Source: Burkholderiales bacterium | GTDB taxonomy: Bacteria > Pseudomonadota > Gammaproteobacteria > Burkholderiales > Burkholderiaceae_C | Assembly: GCA_016000265.1 (NCBI GenBank) | Contig: JAECRL010000016.1 | Span: 1-64,000 of the forward strand | DNA length: 64,000 bases | Direction of reading: 5' to 3' | Part shown: positions 33,681 to 43,844 of the stretch, piece after piece | Layout: each line of letters opens with the position of its first letter | Position numbering within the stretch: the first letter of the stretch is position 1 | Notes under the pieces: model-generated | The model's input: the letters and a program-made list of their open reading frames with translations, nothing else | Database searches by the model: none | Told to the model about the DNA's origin: nothing | Translations under genes and position numbers: made by a program

Positions 33681-34517
33681 TCAAGCGTTTGAAACTGGCC
33701 ATTTGAAGGGCCTGAGCGGGCGGTGTGAGCCGGTGTAAGACTCGCGAGCGGGTGCGTCAGCCAGGGGCGGCATGTCGAAGGCCTGTTCGGGCACGGACTG
33801 GTCGGGCAGGCGATCCAGCAGGTCGCGCACGAGGGTCAGGCGGCCCAGGCGTTGGTCGTTGAAGTCCACCAGCGTCCACGGCGCGTGTTCGGTGTGGGTG
33901 GCTTTGAGCATGGCGTTGCGGGCGCGGCCGTACTCGGCGTACTTCTCACGCGCCACCAGGTCCACGGGCGAGAGCTTCCAGCGTTTGAGCGGGTCGGCGG
34001 CGCGCTCGGCAAAGCGGGCCTCCTGCTCGGCCTGGTCCACCGTGAGCCAGTACTTGAACAGCAAGATGCCGTCGTCGACCAGCATGCGCTCGAACAGCGG
34101 CGCCTCGCGCAGGAAACGCCGGTGCTCTTCGTCGGTGCAGAACCCCATGACCTTTTCGACGCCGGCGCGGTTGTACCAGCTGCGGTCGAACAGGGTCACG
34201 TTGCCGCCCGAAGGCAGGTGGGGCACGTAGCGCTGGAAGTACCACTGGCTGCGCTCTTGGTCAGAGGGCTTGCCCAGGGCGACCACCTGGCAGCGGCGCG
34301 GGTCCAGCACGTCGGTGATGGCGCGGATCACGCCGCTCTTGCCCGCCGTGTCGCGCCCCTCGAACAGCACCAGCAGGCGCTGGTTGTGGTGCGCCAGCCA
34401 GCGCGAGGCCTGCATCAGCTCCAGCCGCATGGGCTCCAGCGCGGCCTCGTAGTCCTTGCGGCTGAGGCGCTCGCCGGCCTTGCCAGGGGGGGATTTCTTC
34501 GATTTGCCGTTGGCCAT
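33681..34517 (-). CDS. ppk2: polyphosphate kinase 2 family protein
   Basis: The ATG at 34517 (MANGKSKKS) has AGGA six bases before it; the ATG at 34538 adds seven residues. The 278-residue product has the PPK2 fold: Walker A LLVLFEGRDTAGKSGVIRAITD near 50-71, the lid and Walker B region VTLFDRSWYNRAGVEKVMGFC near 118-138, and FKYWLTVDQAEQEARF with a conserved RWKLSPVDLVAREKYAEYGRARNAMLKAT. It transfers phosphate between polyphosphate and nucleotides. The short N-terminus before Walker A fits a single-domain class I-type enzyme. It is divergent from glnS with 113 bases between. Confidence 0.96.
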   Translation of the reverse strand: MANGKSKKSPPGKAGERLSRKDYEAALEPMRLELMQASRWLAHHNQRLLVLFEGRDTAGKSGVIRAITDVLDPRRCQVVALGKPSDQERSQWYFQRYVPHLPSGGNVTLFDRSWYNRAGVEKVMGFCTDEEHRRFLREAPLFERMLVDDGILLFKYWLTVDQAEQEARFAERAADPLKRWKLSPVDLVAREKYAEYGRARNAMLKATHTEHAPWTLVDFNDQRLGRLTLVRDLLDRLPDQSVPEQAFDMPPLADAPARESYTGSHRPLRPFKWPVSNA

Positions 34518-34630
34518 GCTGCGTCCTGACGTGTTCATCGGGTGCGGATGCGGGTGCGGATGCGCCTGACGATACCCGATCCGCTGTCCGGGCCCCCGGC
34601 GTTTCGCCCCCGCCTCGATAGAATCGGGGC

Positions 34631-36472
<1,842 letters not shown>

Positions 36473-36606
36473 ACGGCCAGGTGAGCCGCCCAGTCGGCCC
36501 GTGATTCGACCTGGATCAAGGAAGGTCAACATGGGGATGGTGACCCGGTGGGCACGCTCCTACGATGGCTGTGGCGCATGTGCGCTGCATTCAACAGGGA
36601 CATCCC

Positions 36607-37194
36607 ATGGGCATCCTCTCCACCCCGTCGCTTCGGCCTGCGGCCATGGCGCTCGCCATCGGCCTGGCCTCGCTGGCACCGGCTCACGCCGTTCAGTTCA
36701 CGCTCAGCGGGCAGTCGGCTAGCACGTGGACCTACACGCTGACCTACGACCCGCTGGACAACTACGCTGTCAACGGTGCGCCTGAGACCGCCACCATCCG
36801 ACTGAGCGGCCTGTCGGGTGTGACCTCGGCCACCGGCCCCACCGGCACCGACTTCGCCGAGGCCTTCCTCGACACCCTGAACCGGGACTGGGCTGTTTCC
36901 GTGCTCAACGGGGGCACCGAGGTGCTGTGGACCCACGTCGGCCCGGGCACCGGCAACTTCCCCGATGCCAAGCACGTGTTCGGCTTCTCCGTGACCGCAC
37001 CGGGTGCCACGTCGGCTGACGTGCTGTTCTCCACCACGGGTTTCTCCACGGACACCACCAACGGCTACTTGCCGCGGGACGTGCGCGGGTTCGTCGCCGG
37101 ACCGGCCGCCGTGCCGGAGCCCGGAACCTGGGCGCTGTTGCTGGCTGGCCTGGGTGTGGTGGTGGGCGTGACGCGCAAGCAGCGCCATCGCTGA
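36607..37194 (+). CDS. PEP-CTERM sorting-domain exported protein
   Basis: The ATG at 36607 gives 195 residues (MGILSTPSLRPAAMALAIGLASLAPAHAV), with a signal peptide cut near AHA-V. The middle is beta-rich (QFTLSGQSASTWTYTLTYDPLDNYAVNG), without catalytic motifs. The C-terminus VPEPGTWALLLAGLGVVVGVTRKQRHR is a textbook PEP-CTERM signal: VPEP, a hydrophobic helix and a basic tail. The protein should be processed by an exosortase encoded elsewhere and may be a surface or extracellular-matrix protein. GGGA stands seven bases before the start. Confidence 0.93.
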   Translation: MGILSTPSLRPAAMALAIGLASLAPAHAVQFTLSGQSASTWTYTLTYDPLDNYAVNGAPETATIRLSGLSGVTSATGPTGTDFAEAFLDTLNRDWAVSVLNGGTEVLWTHVGPGTGNFPDAKHVFGFSVTAPGATSADVLFSTTGFSTDTTNGYLPRDVRGFVAGPAAVPEPGTWALLLAGLGVVVGVTRKQRHR

Positions 37195-37236
37195 GCTGGT
37201 TTTCTCCCGACCGACGGGGCCGGGGCAGGGCCCACA

Positions 37237-37662
37237 ATGTGGCGCATGACCTCGCCTCGGCCCGTCCTGACCCCCAGCCCCGTGACGGGCATGGCTCGCC
37301 TGCAGCGCGGCCTGCTGGTGCTCGCGGGCGTGGCCTCGCTGGTGCTGGCGGCCCTGGGCGTGGTCTTGCCAGGTCTGCCCACCACGCCCTTCGTGTTGCT
37401 GGCGGCGGCCTGCTTTGCCAAGGCCTCACCCCGGCTGCACGCCTGGTTGCTGCGTCACCGCTGGATGGGCCCCATGGTGCGCGATTGGGAAGCGAGTCAT
37501 TCGCTGCCGCTGAAGGCCAAGTGCCTGGCCATCGGCATGATGTCGTTGATGGTGAGCGCGTCGGCCTGGCACCTCTCGGCGCGACCCTGGTTGGCCGCGG
37601 CGGTGGTGGGCTGCGGCCTGCTGGGCGGCTGGGTGGTGTGGCGCATCCCCACCCGGCGTTGA
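37237..37662 (+). CDS. DUF454 (YbaN-like) inner-membrane protein
   Basis: This 141-residue protein has three hydrophobic helices and the DUF454 hallmarks LPGLPTTPFVLLAAACFAKASPRLHAWLLRHRWMGPMVRDWE and LKAKCLAIGMM. The family has no established biochemical role. The ATG at 37246 is an alternative; the AGGG before the first ATG favours 37237. It is followed 47 bases later by the convergent LysR gene, with no terminator visible. Confidence 0.95.
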   Translation: MWRMTSPRPVLTPSPVTGMARLQRGLLVLAGVASLVLAALGVVLPGLPTTPFVLLAAACFAKASPRLHAWLLRHRWMGPMVRDWEASHSLPLKAKCLAIGMMSLMVSASAWHLSARPWLAAAVVGCGLLGGWVVWRIPTRR

Positions 37663-37709
37663 CGCCCTTCGCCCCTTTCAACCTCCTCTGCGCGATCGGC
37701 CTCGTGCGC

Positions 37710-38615
37710 TCAGTCTGCTGAGCTGGCGCGGGTGTCGCGCACGTGGTCGATGAAGGCGCGCAAGCCCGCTGACATCAACTGGCGGCTGGGGTGGTACAGG
37801 CAGAAGCCGGGCACGCGCGGGCACCAGTCGTCCAGCACGCTGAGCAGCCGCCCGGACTGCAGGCCGGGCAGGGCGTGTTGCTCGTAGGTGTAGGCCAGGC
37901 CCACGCCCGCTTCGGCCGCCTGCACCATCAGGGCCAGGTCGTCGCTGGCCAGCGGGCCGTCCACCTCGACTTGCACCGCGTGCTGGCGTTTGATGAACTC
38001 CCACTTGAAGTGGCTGCCACTCGGGAAGCGGATGCGGATGCAGGGGTGGTGCTGCAGGTCGCGCGGGTGTTTCGGCCGGCCGTGGCGGGCGAGGTGGTCG
38101 GGCGAGCCGACCACCACGAAGCGCTGCGCGGGACCCAGGGGCACGGCCACCATGTCCTGCTGCAGGCTTTCGCCGAAGCGCACGCCGGCGTCGAAGCCCT
38201 CGGCCACGATGTCGACCAGGCGGTCGTCGGCCACCACCTCCACGCGCATGCCGGGGTGGCCCTTCAAAAAGCCGCTGACCAGGGGCGGCAGCACCCACTG
38301 ACAGGCCGCGCGCGGGGCGTTGATGCGCAGCGTGCCCATGGGGCTGTCGCGGAAGGCGTTGATGCCGTCGAGCGCCAGGGCGATGTCTTGCAAGGCAGGC
38401 GCCAGGCGCAGCAGCAGCTGCCGCCCGGCCTCGGTGGGCGAGACGCTGCGTGTGGTGCGGTGAAGCAGGCGCAGGCCCAGGCGCTGCTCCAGGCCCTTGA
38501 GGGCGTGGCTCAGGGCCGAGGGGCTGACGCCGATTTCGACCGCGGCGCGGCGGAAGCTGCCCAACCGGGCCACGGCGGCGAAGGCTTGCAGGTCCTGCAG
38601 GGGAGGGGTGTTCAT
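37710..38615 (-). CDS. LysR family transcriptional regulator
   Basis: This 301-residue regulator has the N-terminal winged helix LQDLQAFAAVARLGSFRRAAVEIGVSPSALSHALKGLEQRLGLRLLHRTTRSVSPTEAG at residues 6-64. The effector-binding domain follows (GTLRINAPRAACQWVLPPLVSGFLKGHPGMRVEV onward). Its closest look is the AaeR/GcvA-like clade with DRLVDIVAEGFDAGVRFGE. It is divergent from the SDR gene at 38725 and probably controls it. The intergenic segment carries a T-N13-A dyad (TCAGCAATGCATTGA). Confidence 0.97.
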   Translation of the reverse strand: MNTPPLQDLQAFAAVARLGSFRRAAVEIGVSPSALSHALKGLEQRLGLRLLHRTTRSVSPTEAGRQLLLRLAPALQDIALALDGINAFRDSPMGTLRINAPRAACQWVLPPLVSGFLKGHPGMRVEVVADDRLVDIVAEGFDAGVRFGESLQQDMVAVPLGPAQRFVVVGSPDHLARHGRPKHPRDLQHHPCIRIRFPSGSHFKWEFIKRQHAVQVEVDGPLASDDLALMVQAAEAGVGLAYTYEQHALPGLQSGRLLSVLDDWCPRVPGFCLYHPSRQLMSAGLRAFIDHVRDTRASSAD

Positions 38616-38628
38616 TGATGAGCCTGGT

Positions 38629-38643
38629 TCAGCAATGCATTGA
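38629..38643. promoter_or_regulatory. LysR-type dyad between lysR and SDR genes
   Basis: TCAGCAATGCATTGA contains the ten-base palindrome CAATGCATTG framed by TCA/TGA. It lies 14 bases from the lysR start and about 80 from the SDR start, in the usual place for an autoregulatory LysR site. Low specificity. Confidence 0.35.
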
Positions 38644-38724
38644 GTGGTGGGTGGATTGTCGGTTGAATCAAGCCGGCCTACGCTGTCGTCACTTCGTTTC
38701 ATTCGACCCCCACAGGAGCCACAC

Positions 38725-39477
38725 ATGGGCATGCAAGGCCAGACCTTTTTCATCACCGGCGCGTCTTCGGGCATGGGCGCTGACACCGCTCGCTTGCTGG
38801 GCGAGCGGGGCGCCAACGTCGTGCTGGCGGCGCGGCGCGAATCGGCCTGTGCCGAGGTGGCGCACGACGTCGAGGCCGCGGGCGGGCGCGCGCTCGTGCT
38901 GCGCATGGACGTGGACCAGGAAGACGAGGTGCGTCGCGCCGTGGCGCAGGCCGTCGAGCACTTCGGGCGGCTCGATGGCGCCTTCAACAACGCGGGCCTG
39001 CTGGGCGCGGGCCAGCCCCTGCACGAGATGGACACCGAGGCCTTCGACGCCGTCTGGCGCACCAACGTCATGGGCGTGTTCTGGTCGATGAAGCACCAGA
39101 TCGCGGCCATGCTGAAAAGCGGCGGCGGCGCCATCGTCAACAACGCCTCCATCGTGGCCCAGGTGGGCTTCCCGGGCATGGCCCACTACAACGCGAGCAA
39201 GCACGCGGTCATGGGGCTGACGCAGACGGCCGCGCTGGAGTGCTTCAAGCAGGGCATCCGTGTCAACGCCGTGCTGCCTGGCCCCGTGGAGACGCCCATG
39301 GCCGTGCAAGGTTTCGGGGGCGTCGAGAACCTGCACGGCATGCTGAGCGCCTCGCCCGCCGGGCGGCCGGGGCGACCGCGCGAGGTGGCCGAGGTGGTGG
39401 CCTTCCTGTTGTCGTCAGGCGCCAGCTACGTCAGTGGCCAGGGCTGGGTGGTGGACGGTGGCTACACGGTGCAGTGA
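38725..39477 (+). CDS. short-chain dehydrogenase/reductase (SDR)
   Basis: This 250-residue classical SDR has cofactor motif TGASSGMG near 11-18, RR at the end of beta2 (AARRES) favouring NADPH, NNAG at about 88, VNNASI near 137 and the catalytic YNASK around 155-159. The C-terminal SGASYVSGQGWVVDGGYTVQ is family-typical. AGGAG with correct spacing precedes the start. It is divergent from a LysR gene that probably regulates it. It shares only the general fold with the SDR at 14584-15426; substrate unknown. Confidence 0.97.
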   Translation: MGMQGQTFFITGASSGMGADTARLLGERGANVVLAARRESACAEVAHDVEAAGGRALVLRMDVDQEDEVRRAVAQAVEHFGRLDGAFNNAGLLGAGQPLHEMDTEAFDAVWRTNVMGVFWSMKHQIAAMLKSGGGAIVNNASIVAQVGFPGMAHYNASKHAVMGLTQTAALECFKQGIRVNAVLPGPVETPMAVQGFGGVENLHGMLSASPAGRPGRPREVAEVVAFLLSSGASYVSGQGWVVDGGYTVQ

Positions 39478-39490
39478 GCCCTCGATTCGG

Positions 39491-39937
39491 TCAACCCCGG
39501 GTGAGTTTGACCGCGACGTCGCGCGCTTGCAGCACCCGCCCGTCGTCGGCGCGCACCTGCAACGGCGCGATCGGGCGCTGCAGGTCGCGGTCCACGATCA
39601 CCACGGGCGGCCCGCCGGGTGCGGGCGCGTGGCGGTCGCCCCACTGGGCCAGGGCCACGATGATGGGGAAGAGGTCACGGCCTTTGTCGGTGAGGCGGTA
39701 GTCCAGCGCGCGGCCATTCTCGCTGGCGGCCGTCACTTCGAGGATGCCGTGCTGCACCAGGTCCTGCAGGCGCTGCGTCAGCACATTGGGCGCGATGCCC
39801 AGGTGCGACTGGAACTCGCCGAAGCGACGCGTGCCGAAGAAGGCCTCGCGAACGAGCAGCAGCGTCCACCAGTCGCCGACCTGCTCCAGGGTGCGGGCGA
39901 TGGAGCAGCTCATGTCTGAAAAGGAGGTGCGTCGCAT
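39491..39937 (-). CDS. HxlR family transcriptional regulator
   Basis: This 148-residue regulator has the HxlR winged helix MSCSIARTLEQVGDWWTLLLVREAFFGTRRFGEFQSHLGIAPNVLTQRLQDLVQHGILE at residues 9-67. It has the N-terminal Cys (C11) seen in several redox- or aldehyde-sensing HxlR proteins; whether it is used here is unknown. It is divergent from the hydrolase gene at 40031 with a 21-bp perfect palindrome between them, so it is probably an autorepressor that also controls that gene. Confidence 0.97.
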   Translation of the reverse strand: MRRTSFSDMSCSIARTLEQVGDWWTLLLVREAFFGTRRFGEFQSHLGIAPNVLTQRLQDLVQHGILEVTAASENGRALDYRLTDKGRDLFPIIVALAQWGDRHAPAPGGPPVVIVDRDLQRPIAPLQVRADDGRVLQARDVAVKLTRG

Positions 39938-39957
39938 GGTGTCACCATCTTACTGAC

Positions 39958-39978
39958 TTACTTGCATCATGCAAGTAA
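39958..39978. promoter_or_regulatory. 21-bp perfect palindrome, probable HxlR operator
   Basis: TTACTTGCAT-C-ATGCAAGTAA has ten-base arms with one central base, 21 bases before the hxlR start and 52 before the hydrolase start. It is AT-rich compared with its flanks. A dyad this long is unlikely by chance in 64 kb (about 0.06 expected). Confidence 0.75.
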
Positions 39979-40030
39979 AGCGGGTAGCCTTCGGAGACTT
40001 TCTTCAAGCAAGTTGTCCCGAGAGGCCCCC

Positions 40031-40819
40031 ATGTCAGATGTCGCACTCTTCGTCCACTCCACCGGGGTGGGCCCTTTCATGTGGAACAAGCTGCTGGTGG
40101 ACCTGCCCGCCGGCATCGCGCCCTTGACGCCGACCAACCGCGGCTACAGCCTGCCCGACCTGATCCCGCGCGGGCAGGCGGTGTCGGTGGCCGATGAGGT
40201 GGCCCACCTGAAGGCGCAGATTCCCGCGGGCACGACGGGCGTCCACCTGGGCGGGCATTCCTACGGCGGCCTGGTGGCCTTGACGCTGGCGCTCGACCCG
40301 GATGTGCCGCTGAAGTCGATCTGGTTGTACGAGCCGGTGCTGTTTGGTGCGCTGCGCCCTTTGGTGGACAGCCTGCCCGCGGACGCGGCGCAGCAGGTGC
40401 GCGAGTTCACCGAGCAACCCGACCGCTTCCTCAACGCCAGCACCGGCGGGCAGGACGCCTGGCTGGAGAACTTCGTGGACTACTGGAACCAGCCTGGCAT
40501 GTGGGCGTCGATGTCGGACAAGGCCAAGGACATGGCGCGCCTGGTGGGCTGGAAGATGTTCCAGGAGGTGCGCATGGTGTTCGAAGAGCCCCTGCCTTTC
40601 GACGCCTACCGCTTGCAGGTGCCGATGACCCTGGTGCGCGGCGAGCGCACCCAGCCCCCGGCGCGCGAGATGGTGCGCCAGCTGGCGGCGGTCAACCCGC
40701 ACGCGCGGGTCGTCGAGCTGCAGGGCCAGGGCCACATGGGCGTGGTGGGCGCACCCGATGCGGTGCGCCCGACCTTGCAGGCGCACTGGGCGGCGCAAGG
40801 GCTCACGCCAGCGGCGTGA
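40031..40819 (+). CDS. alpha/beta hydrolase
   Basis: The ATG at 40031 gives 262 residues. The fold shows an oxyanion-region FVHSTGVGPFMWNKLL at the N-terminus, the nucleophile motif GGHSYGGLVAL (GHSYG, Ser near 80) and an acid candidate near VRGERT. The C-terminal VVELQGQGHMGVVGAPD supplies the catalytic histidine. No signal peptide is seen, so it is cytoplasmic. Substrate not inferable; esterase, dienelactone hydrolase-like or epoxide hydrolase-like activities are all possible. It is divergent from hxlR across a long palindrome, which suggests induction by an electrophile or aromatic compound. Confidence 0.95.
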   Translation: MSDVALFVHSTGVGPFMWNKLLVDLPAGIAPLTPTNRGYSLPDLIPRGQAVSVADEVAHLKAQIPAGTTGVHLGGHSYGGLVALTLALDPDVPLKSIWLYEPVLFGALRPLVDSLPADAAQQVREFTEQPDRFLNASTGGQDAWLENFVDYWNQPGMWASMSDKAKDMARLVGWKMFQEVRMVFEEPLPFDAYRLQVPMTLVRGERTQPPAREMVRQLAAVNPHARVVELQGQGHMGVVGAPDAVRPTLQAHWAAQGLTPAA

Positions 40820-40852
40820 CGTGGCCGGCAGCCTGAGGCGGGTGGTGCCGCC

Positions 40853-41353
40853 TCAGCGAGGAGGGCGCTCCTGCACCTCCAGCCGGGCGGCGGGCCGGGC
40901 TGGTTTCTCGCCAGCCCCATCCACGCCGGGCACCTCGGCCCAGTCCACCTGGCCCGTGTCGCAGACCTGCAGCACCTTGAACCACAGGGTGCCGGCCTGC
41001 GCAGGCAAGCGCCCGGTGACGTCGAAGGTGGTGCGCGCGTGCGCGGGCAGCGCGTGCTGAGGTCCATCGGCTGTCCAGCGCACCTCCTGCCCCTGACGCT
41101 GGATGCCCCAGCCCGGACGGGGCGCGACCGCCAGGATCTCGAAGCCCTCGGGGGCCCGCAGGGTGATGCCCGTTGTCGAACTGGCGCCCGCACAGGCGTG
41201 CCCGACGCGAAAGGTCGCGGTGTGTTCGGCGCCGGTCGGGACGGCCCCGGGCGGCAAGGTGATGTGTGCGCGCGCGATCAGGGGGCAGGTCAGCAGGGGG
41301 CCGGCCAGCAGCAGGGCGGCGCTCAGTTGCGTCAGGCGGTGGGTCGTTGTCAT
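40853..41353 (-). CDS. DUF1775 (YcnI-like) periplasmic protein
   Basis: The ATG at 41353 (MTTTHRLTQLSAALLLAGPLLTCPLIARAHITLPPG) gives 166 residues with a signal peptide cut just before AHITLPPG. A mature N-terminal His is a known copper-binding arrangement in DUF1775/YcnI proteins. The body is a beta-sandwich (TATFRVGHACAGASSTTGITLRAPEGF; WFKVLQVCDTGQVDWAEVPG). It lies 11 bases downstream of the TonB receptor gene and probably belongs to the same operon. Role in copper handling is inferred from the family and its neighbours. Confidence 0.93.
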   Translation of the reverse strand: MTTTHRLTQLSAALLLAGPLLTCPLIARAHITLPPGAVPTGAEHTATFRVGHACAGASSTTGITLRAPEGFEILAVAPRPGWGIQRQGQEVRWTADGPQHALPAHARTTFDVTGRLPAQAGTLWFKVLQVCDTGQVDWAEVPGVDGAGEKPARPAARLEVQERPPR

Positions 41354-41364
41354 GTCGGGCTCCT

Positions 41365-43743
41365 TCACAGGTCGAACTTCAGCTCAGCCGTGTAGCTGCG
41401 CTGCGGGTAGGGGTGGAAGTTCCAGTGCTTTTTGTTGTTGAGGTTGTCGATGCCGAAGGCGGCGCTCCAGTGCTTGTCGAAGCGGTGGTGCAGGCGCACA
41501 TCGGCGGTGACGAACTGGCTCACGCCCTGGTAGGTCTGACCGTTCACATCGGCGTTGTTGAGCGTGCGGTACTGGCGCCCGCTGTAACGCACGCCCAGGG
41601 TGCCGCTCCATCGGTCGCTCAGGCGGTAGGTGCCCGCCACCGTGGCGCGCCAGCGTGGGATGTTGGGCTGCCAGCGGCCATCGGTGTCGCCGGGGGTGTT
41701 GACGAAGCCGCGGTTGGTTTTGATCTTCGAGTCGGCGTAGGTGACGCTGCCCTGCAGTTGCAAGCCCTTGAGCAGCGCGTCTTCGCTGGACGCGGCCAGC
41801 TCCAGCCCGGAGGTGGCGATGTGGTCCACGTTCTGCACGCGGCTGATGTTGAGGTTGGCTGCCGGATCGAAGACGGTTTGCGAGTAGATCGCATCTTGCG
41901 TCTGCTCGGTGAACCAGGTCAGGCGGGCGCGCACCTGGCCCACGTCCTGCTCGGCCGTCAGCTCCGTGGTGCGCGAGCGCTCCGGGCGCAGGTTCGGGTC
42001 GTTGATGTGGCGCGAGTTGGCCGTCGACGTGGCTCCGTACAGTTCATTGACCGTGGGCATGCGAACGGCTCGGCCCACCGAGGCCTTGAGCACCGTGTCG
42101 TCGAGCCATTGCCATGACAGCGCGGCCTTCGGCGAGTACCACACGCCGCGGCGCGTCGGGTGGTGGATGGCGCTGGTGCCTGAGAAGTCGGTGCGGCCAT
42201 CGTTGGCCTCCCATTGCTCGGCGCGCAGGCCCAGCACGGTCTTCCAGCGGGGCGCGAGCTTCCAGGTGTCTTGCGCATGCAGGCTGTGCATGTTCGTGTT
42301 GCCACTCACGTTGCTGGCCAGGGCTCCGCCGTTGTCTTGCAGGTAATTGCGAGTCAAGGTGGTGGTGCGGTAGCGCAGCTTGTGGTCATCGAACTGGTAG
42401 CCGAAATCGACGACGTGGGTGTTGATCAGCGGGTCAGGCCGCCAGGTGCCCTTGAGCGCCAGGTTGTGCCAGCCGGTGCCGCGGCCATCGGCCAGGGTGC
42501 CCGCGCCGCCCGTGAGGGCGTTGGGCTGCGTGTTGTTGCTGGCGTTCTGGCGCTTGTCGTCGCGCACGTAGTCGTACAGGCTGGCGGCCACCTCCCAGTC
42601 GAAGGTGCCGCGGGTGTTTTGCTTGAGCGAGAAGCCGTGCATGGCGTGCAGCAGCCTCTCGCGGGTGACAGGCAAGTCGCCCCCAGTGAGTGCCGCGAAC
42701 GACCTGCCATCGATGTGGATGGGCCCGCTGGTGACCGGCTGCCCTGACGCATTGCGCAGGTAGGACACCGAGTTCCCCTCAGACTCGTTTTGCCACAGTC
42801 CCAGCACGTAGCTTGCCCTCAATGCGGTGTTGATGTCGTACGCGAGCTTGACCTTGAGGTGGTCTTGCGTGGTGTTGTACTGCGTGCCCGAGCCCACCAC
42901 GTACCAGGGGCGGTTCTGGTTGTCGGCGTCCAGTGCGGCGCCGGTCACGACGGTGCCGTTGTTGTTGGCCGCGCCGCTGCTGAGCAAGCGCGTGGCAAAG
43001 GTCTGGGGCTGGCCCTGGCTGTCTGTGTGGTTGACGTTGATCCACCAAGACCAGCCGCCCTCGCGGCTGCCCAGCGAGGCGCTGCTCTGCCAGGCTCGGT
43101 GGGTGCTGTGCGTGCCGTAGAGGTCAAAGGGCTGCAAGACGTGGCCCACCTTGACGTGCGCCTCCAGCTTCTTGGGCATGCGGGTGACGTAGTCCACCAC
43201 CGCGCCCACCGAGTTGCCCGGGTAGGCCGCCGAGAAGGGGCCGTACATCACGTCCACCCGGTCGATCTCTTCGGGCGTGACCAGGCCCCAGCGTGGCGGG
43301 AAAGCCAGGCCGCCCACGCCGTTGCCCAGGAAGTTCGACAGCAGGATGCCGTCGGCGTAGACGGCCGAGCGCGCGCTGTTGCCCGTGCCCGAGGCCCGGC
43401 TGGACAGGATGGCGTGGTTGTAATCGCCGATGTAGCGCTTGCGCACCAGCAGGCTGGGGAAGTATTTCAGCGCGTCTTCGCTGTCGGTGGCGTTGATGCC
43501 GTGCGCGATGTCGTCCCGCGTGATGCTGTGCACCGTGGTCGGGATCTGGGTGGGCAAGGAGCTGGGGCGGCTGGCGCGCACGGTGATGACGCCCAGTTCG
43601 CGGGTGGGGTCGTCATCCGACTCGTTCGGGTCTTCGGAGGGGGGCCGGGACGGGAGGGGCGATGGAGCTTGGGCTTGGGTTTGGGCGTGCGCGGCCCAGG
43701 GAAAGGCCATGGCCAGGGCGGCCACGAGGAGGTGGGGTTTCAT
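41365..43743 (-). CDS. TonB-dependent outer-membrane receptor
   Basis: This 792-residue receptor has a signal peptide (MKPHLLVAALAMAFPWAAHAQ) and an acidic linker. The plug starts ITVRASRPSSLPTQIPTTVHSITRDDI and includes VYADGILLSNFLGNGVGG and the conserved PEEIDRVDVMYGPFSAAYPGNSVGAVVDYVTR. A 22-strand barrel follows, ending YTAELKFDL. No TonB box is obvious by eye. It lies between DUF2946 and DUF1775 genes, both associated with copper proteins, so a copper or metallophore substrate is likely; haem or other ligands are not excluded. Confidence 0.96.
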   Translation of the reverse strand: MKPHLLVAALAMAFPWAAHAQTQAQAPSPLPSRPPSEDPNESDDDPTRELGVITVRASRPSSLPTQIPTTVHSITRDDIAHGINATDSEDALKYFPSLLVRKRYIGDYNHAILSSRASGTGNSARSAVYADGILLSNFLGNGVGGLAFPPRWGLVTPEEIDRVDVMYGPFSAAYPGNSVGAVVDYVTRMPKKLEAHVKVGHVLQPFDLYGTHSTHRAWQSSASLGSREGGWSWWINVNHTDSQGQPQTFATRLLSSGAANNNGTVVTGAALDADNQNRPWYVVGSGTQYNTTQDHLKVKLAYDINTALRASYVLGLWQNESEGNSVSYLRNASGQPVTSGPIHIDGRSFAALTGGDLPVTRERLLHAMHGFSLKQNTRGTFDWEVAASLYDYVRDDKRQNASNNTQPNALTGGAGTLADGRGTGWHNLALKGTWRPDPLINTHVVDFGYQFDDHKLRYRTTTLTRNYLQDNGGALASNVSGNTNMHSLHAQDTWKLAPRWKTVLGLRAEQWEANDGRTDFSGTSAIHHPTRRGVWYSPKAALSWQWLDDTVLKASVGRAVRMPTVNELYGATSTANSRHINDPNLRPERSRTTELTAEQDVGQVRARLTWFTEQTQDAIYSQTVFDPAANLNISRVQNVDHIATSGLELAASSEDALLKGLQLQGSVTYADSKIKTNRGFVNTPGDTDGRWQPNIPRWRATVAGTYRLSDRWSGTLGVRYSGRQYRTLNNADVNGQTYQGVSQFVTADVRLHHRFDKHWSAAFGIDNLNNKKHWNFHPYPQRSYTAELKFDL

Positions 43744-43844
43744 GTGGATGAGTCGGTCTGATGGACGCCCGTCCGCGTTCGCAGACGCAGCCGCGGACGA
43801 GGCAAAGGGCCCGACCTGGCATCAGGTGCGGGCGCGCTTTCGGA

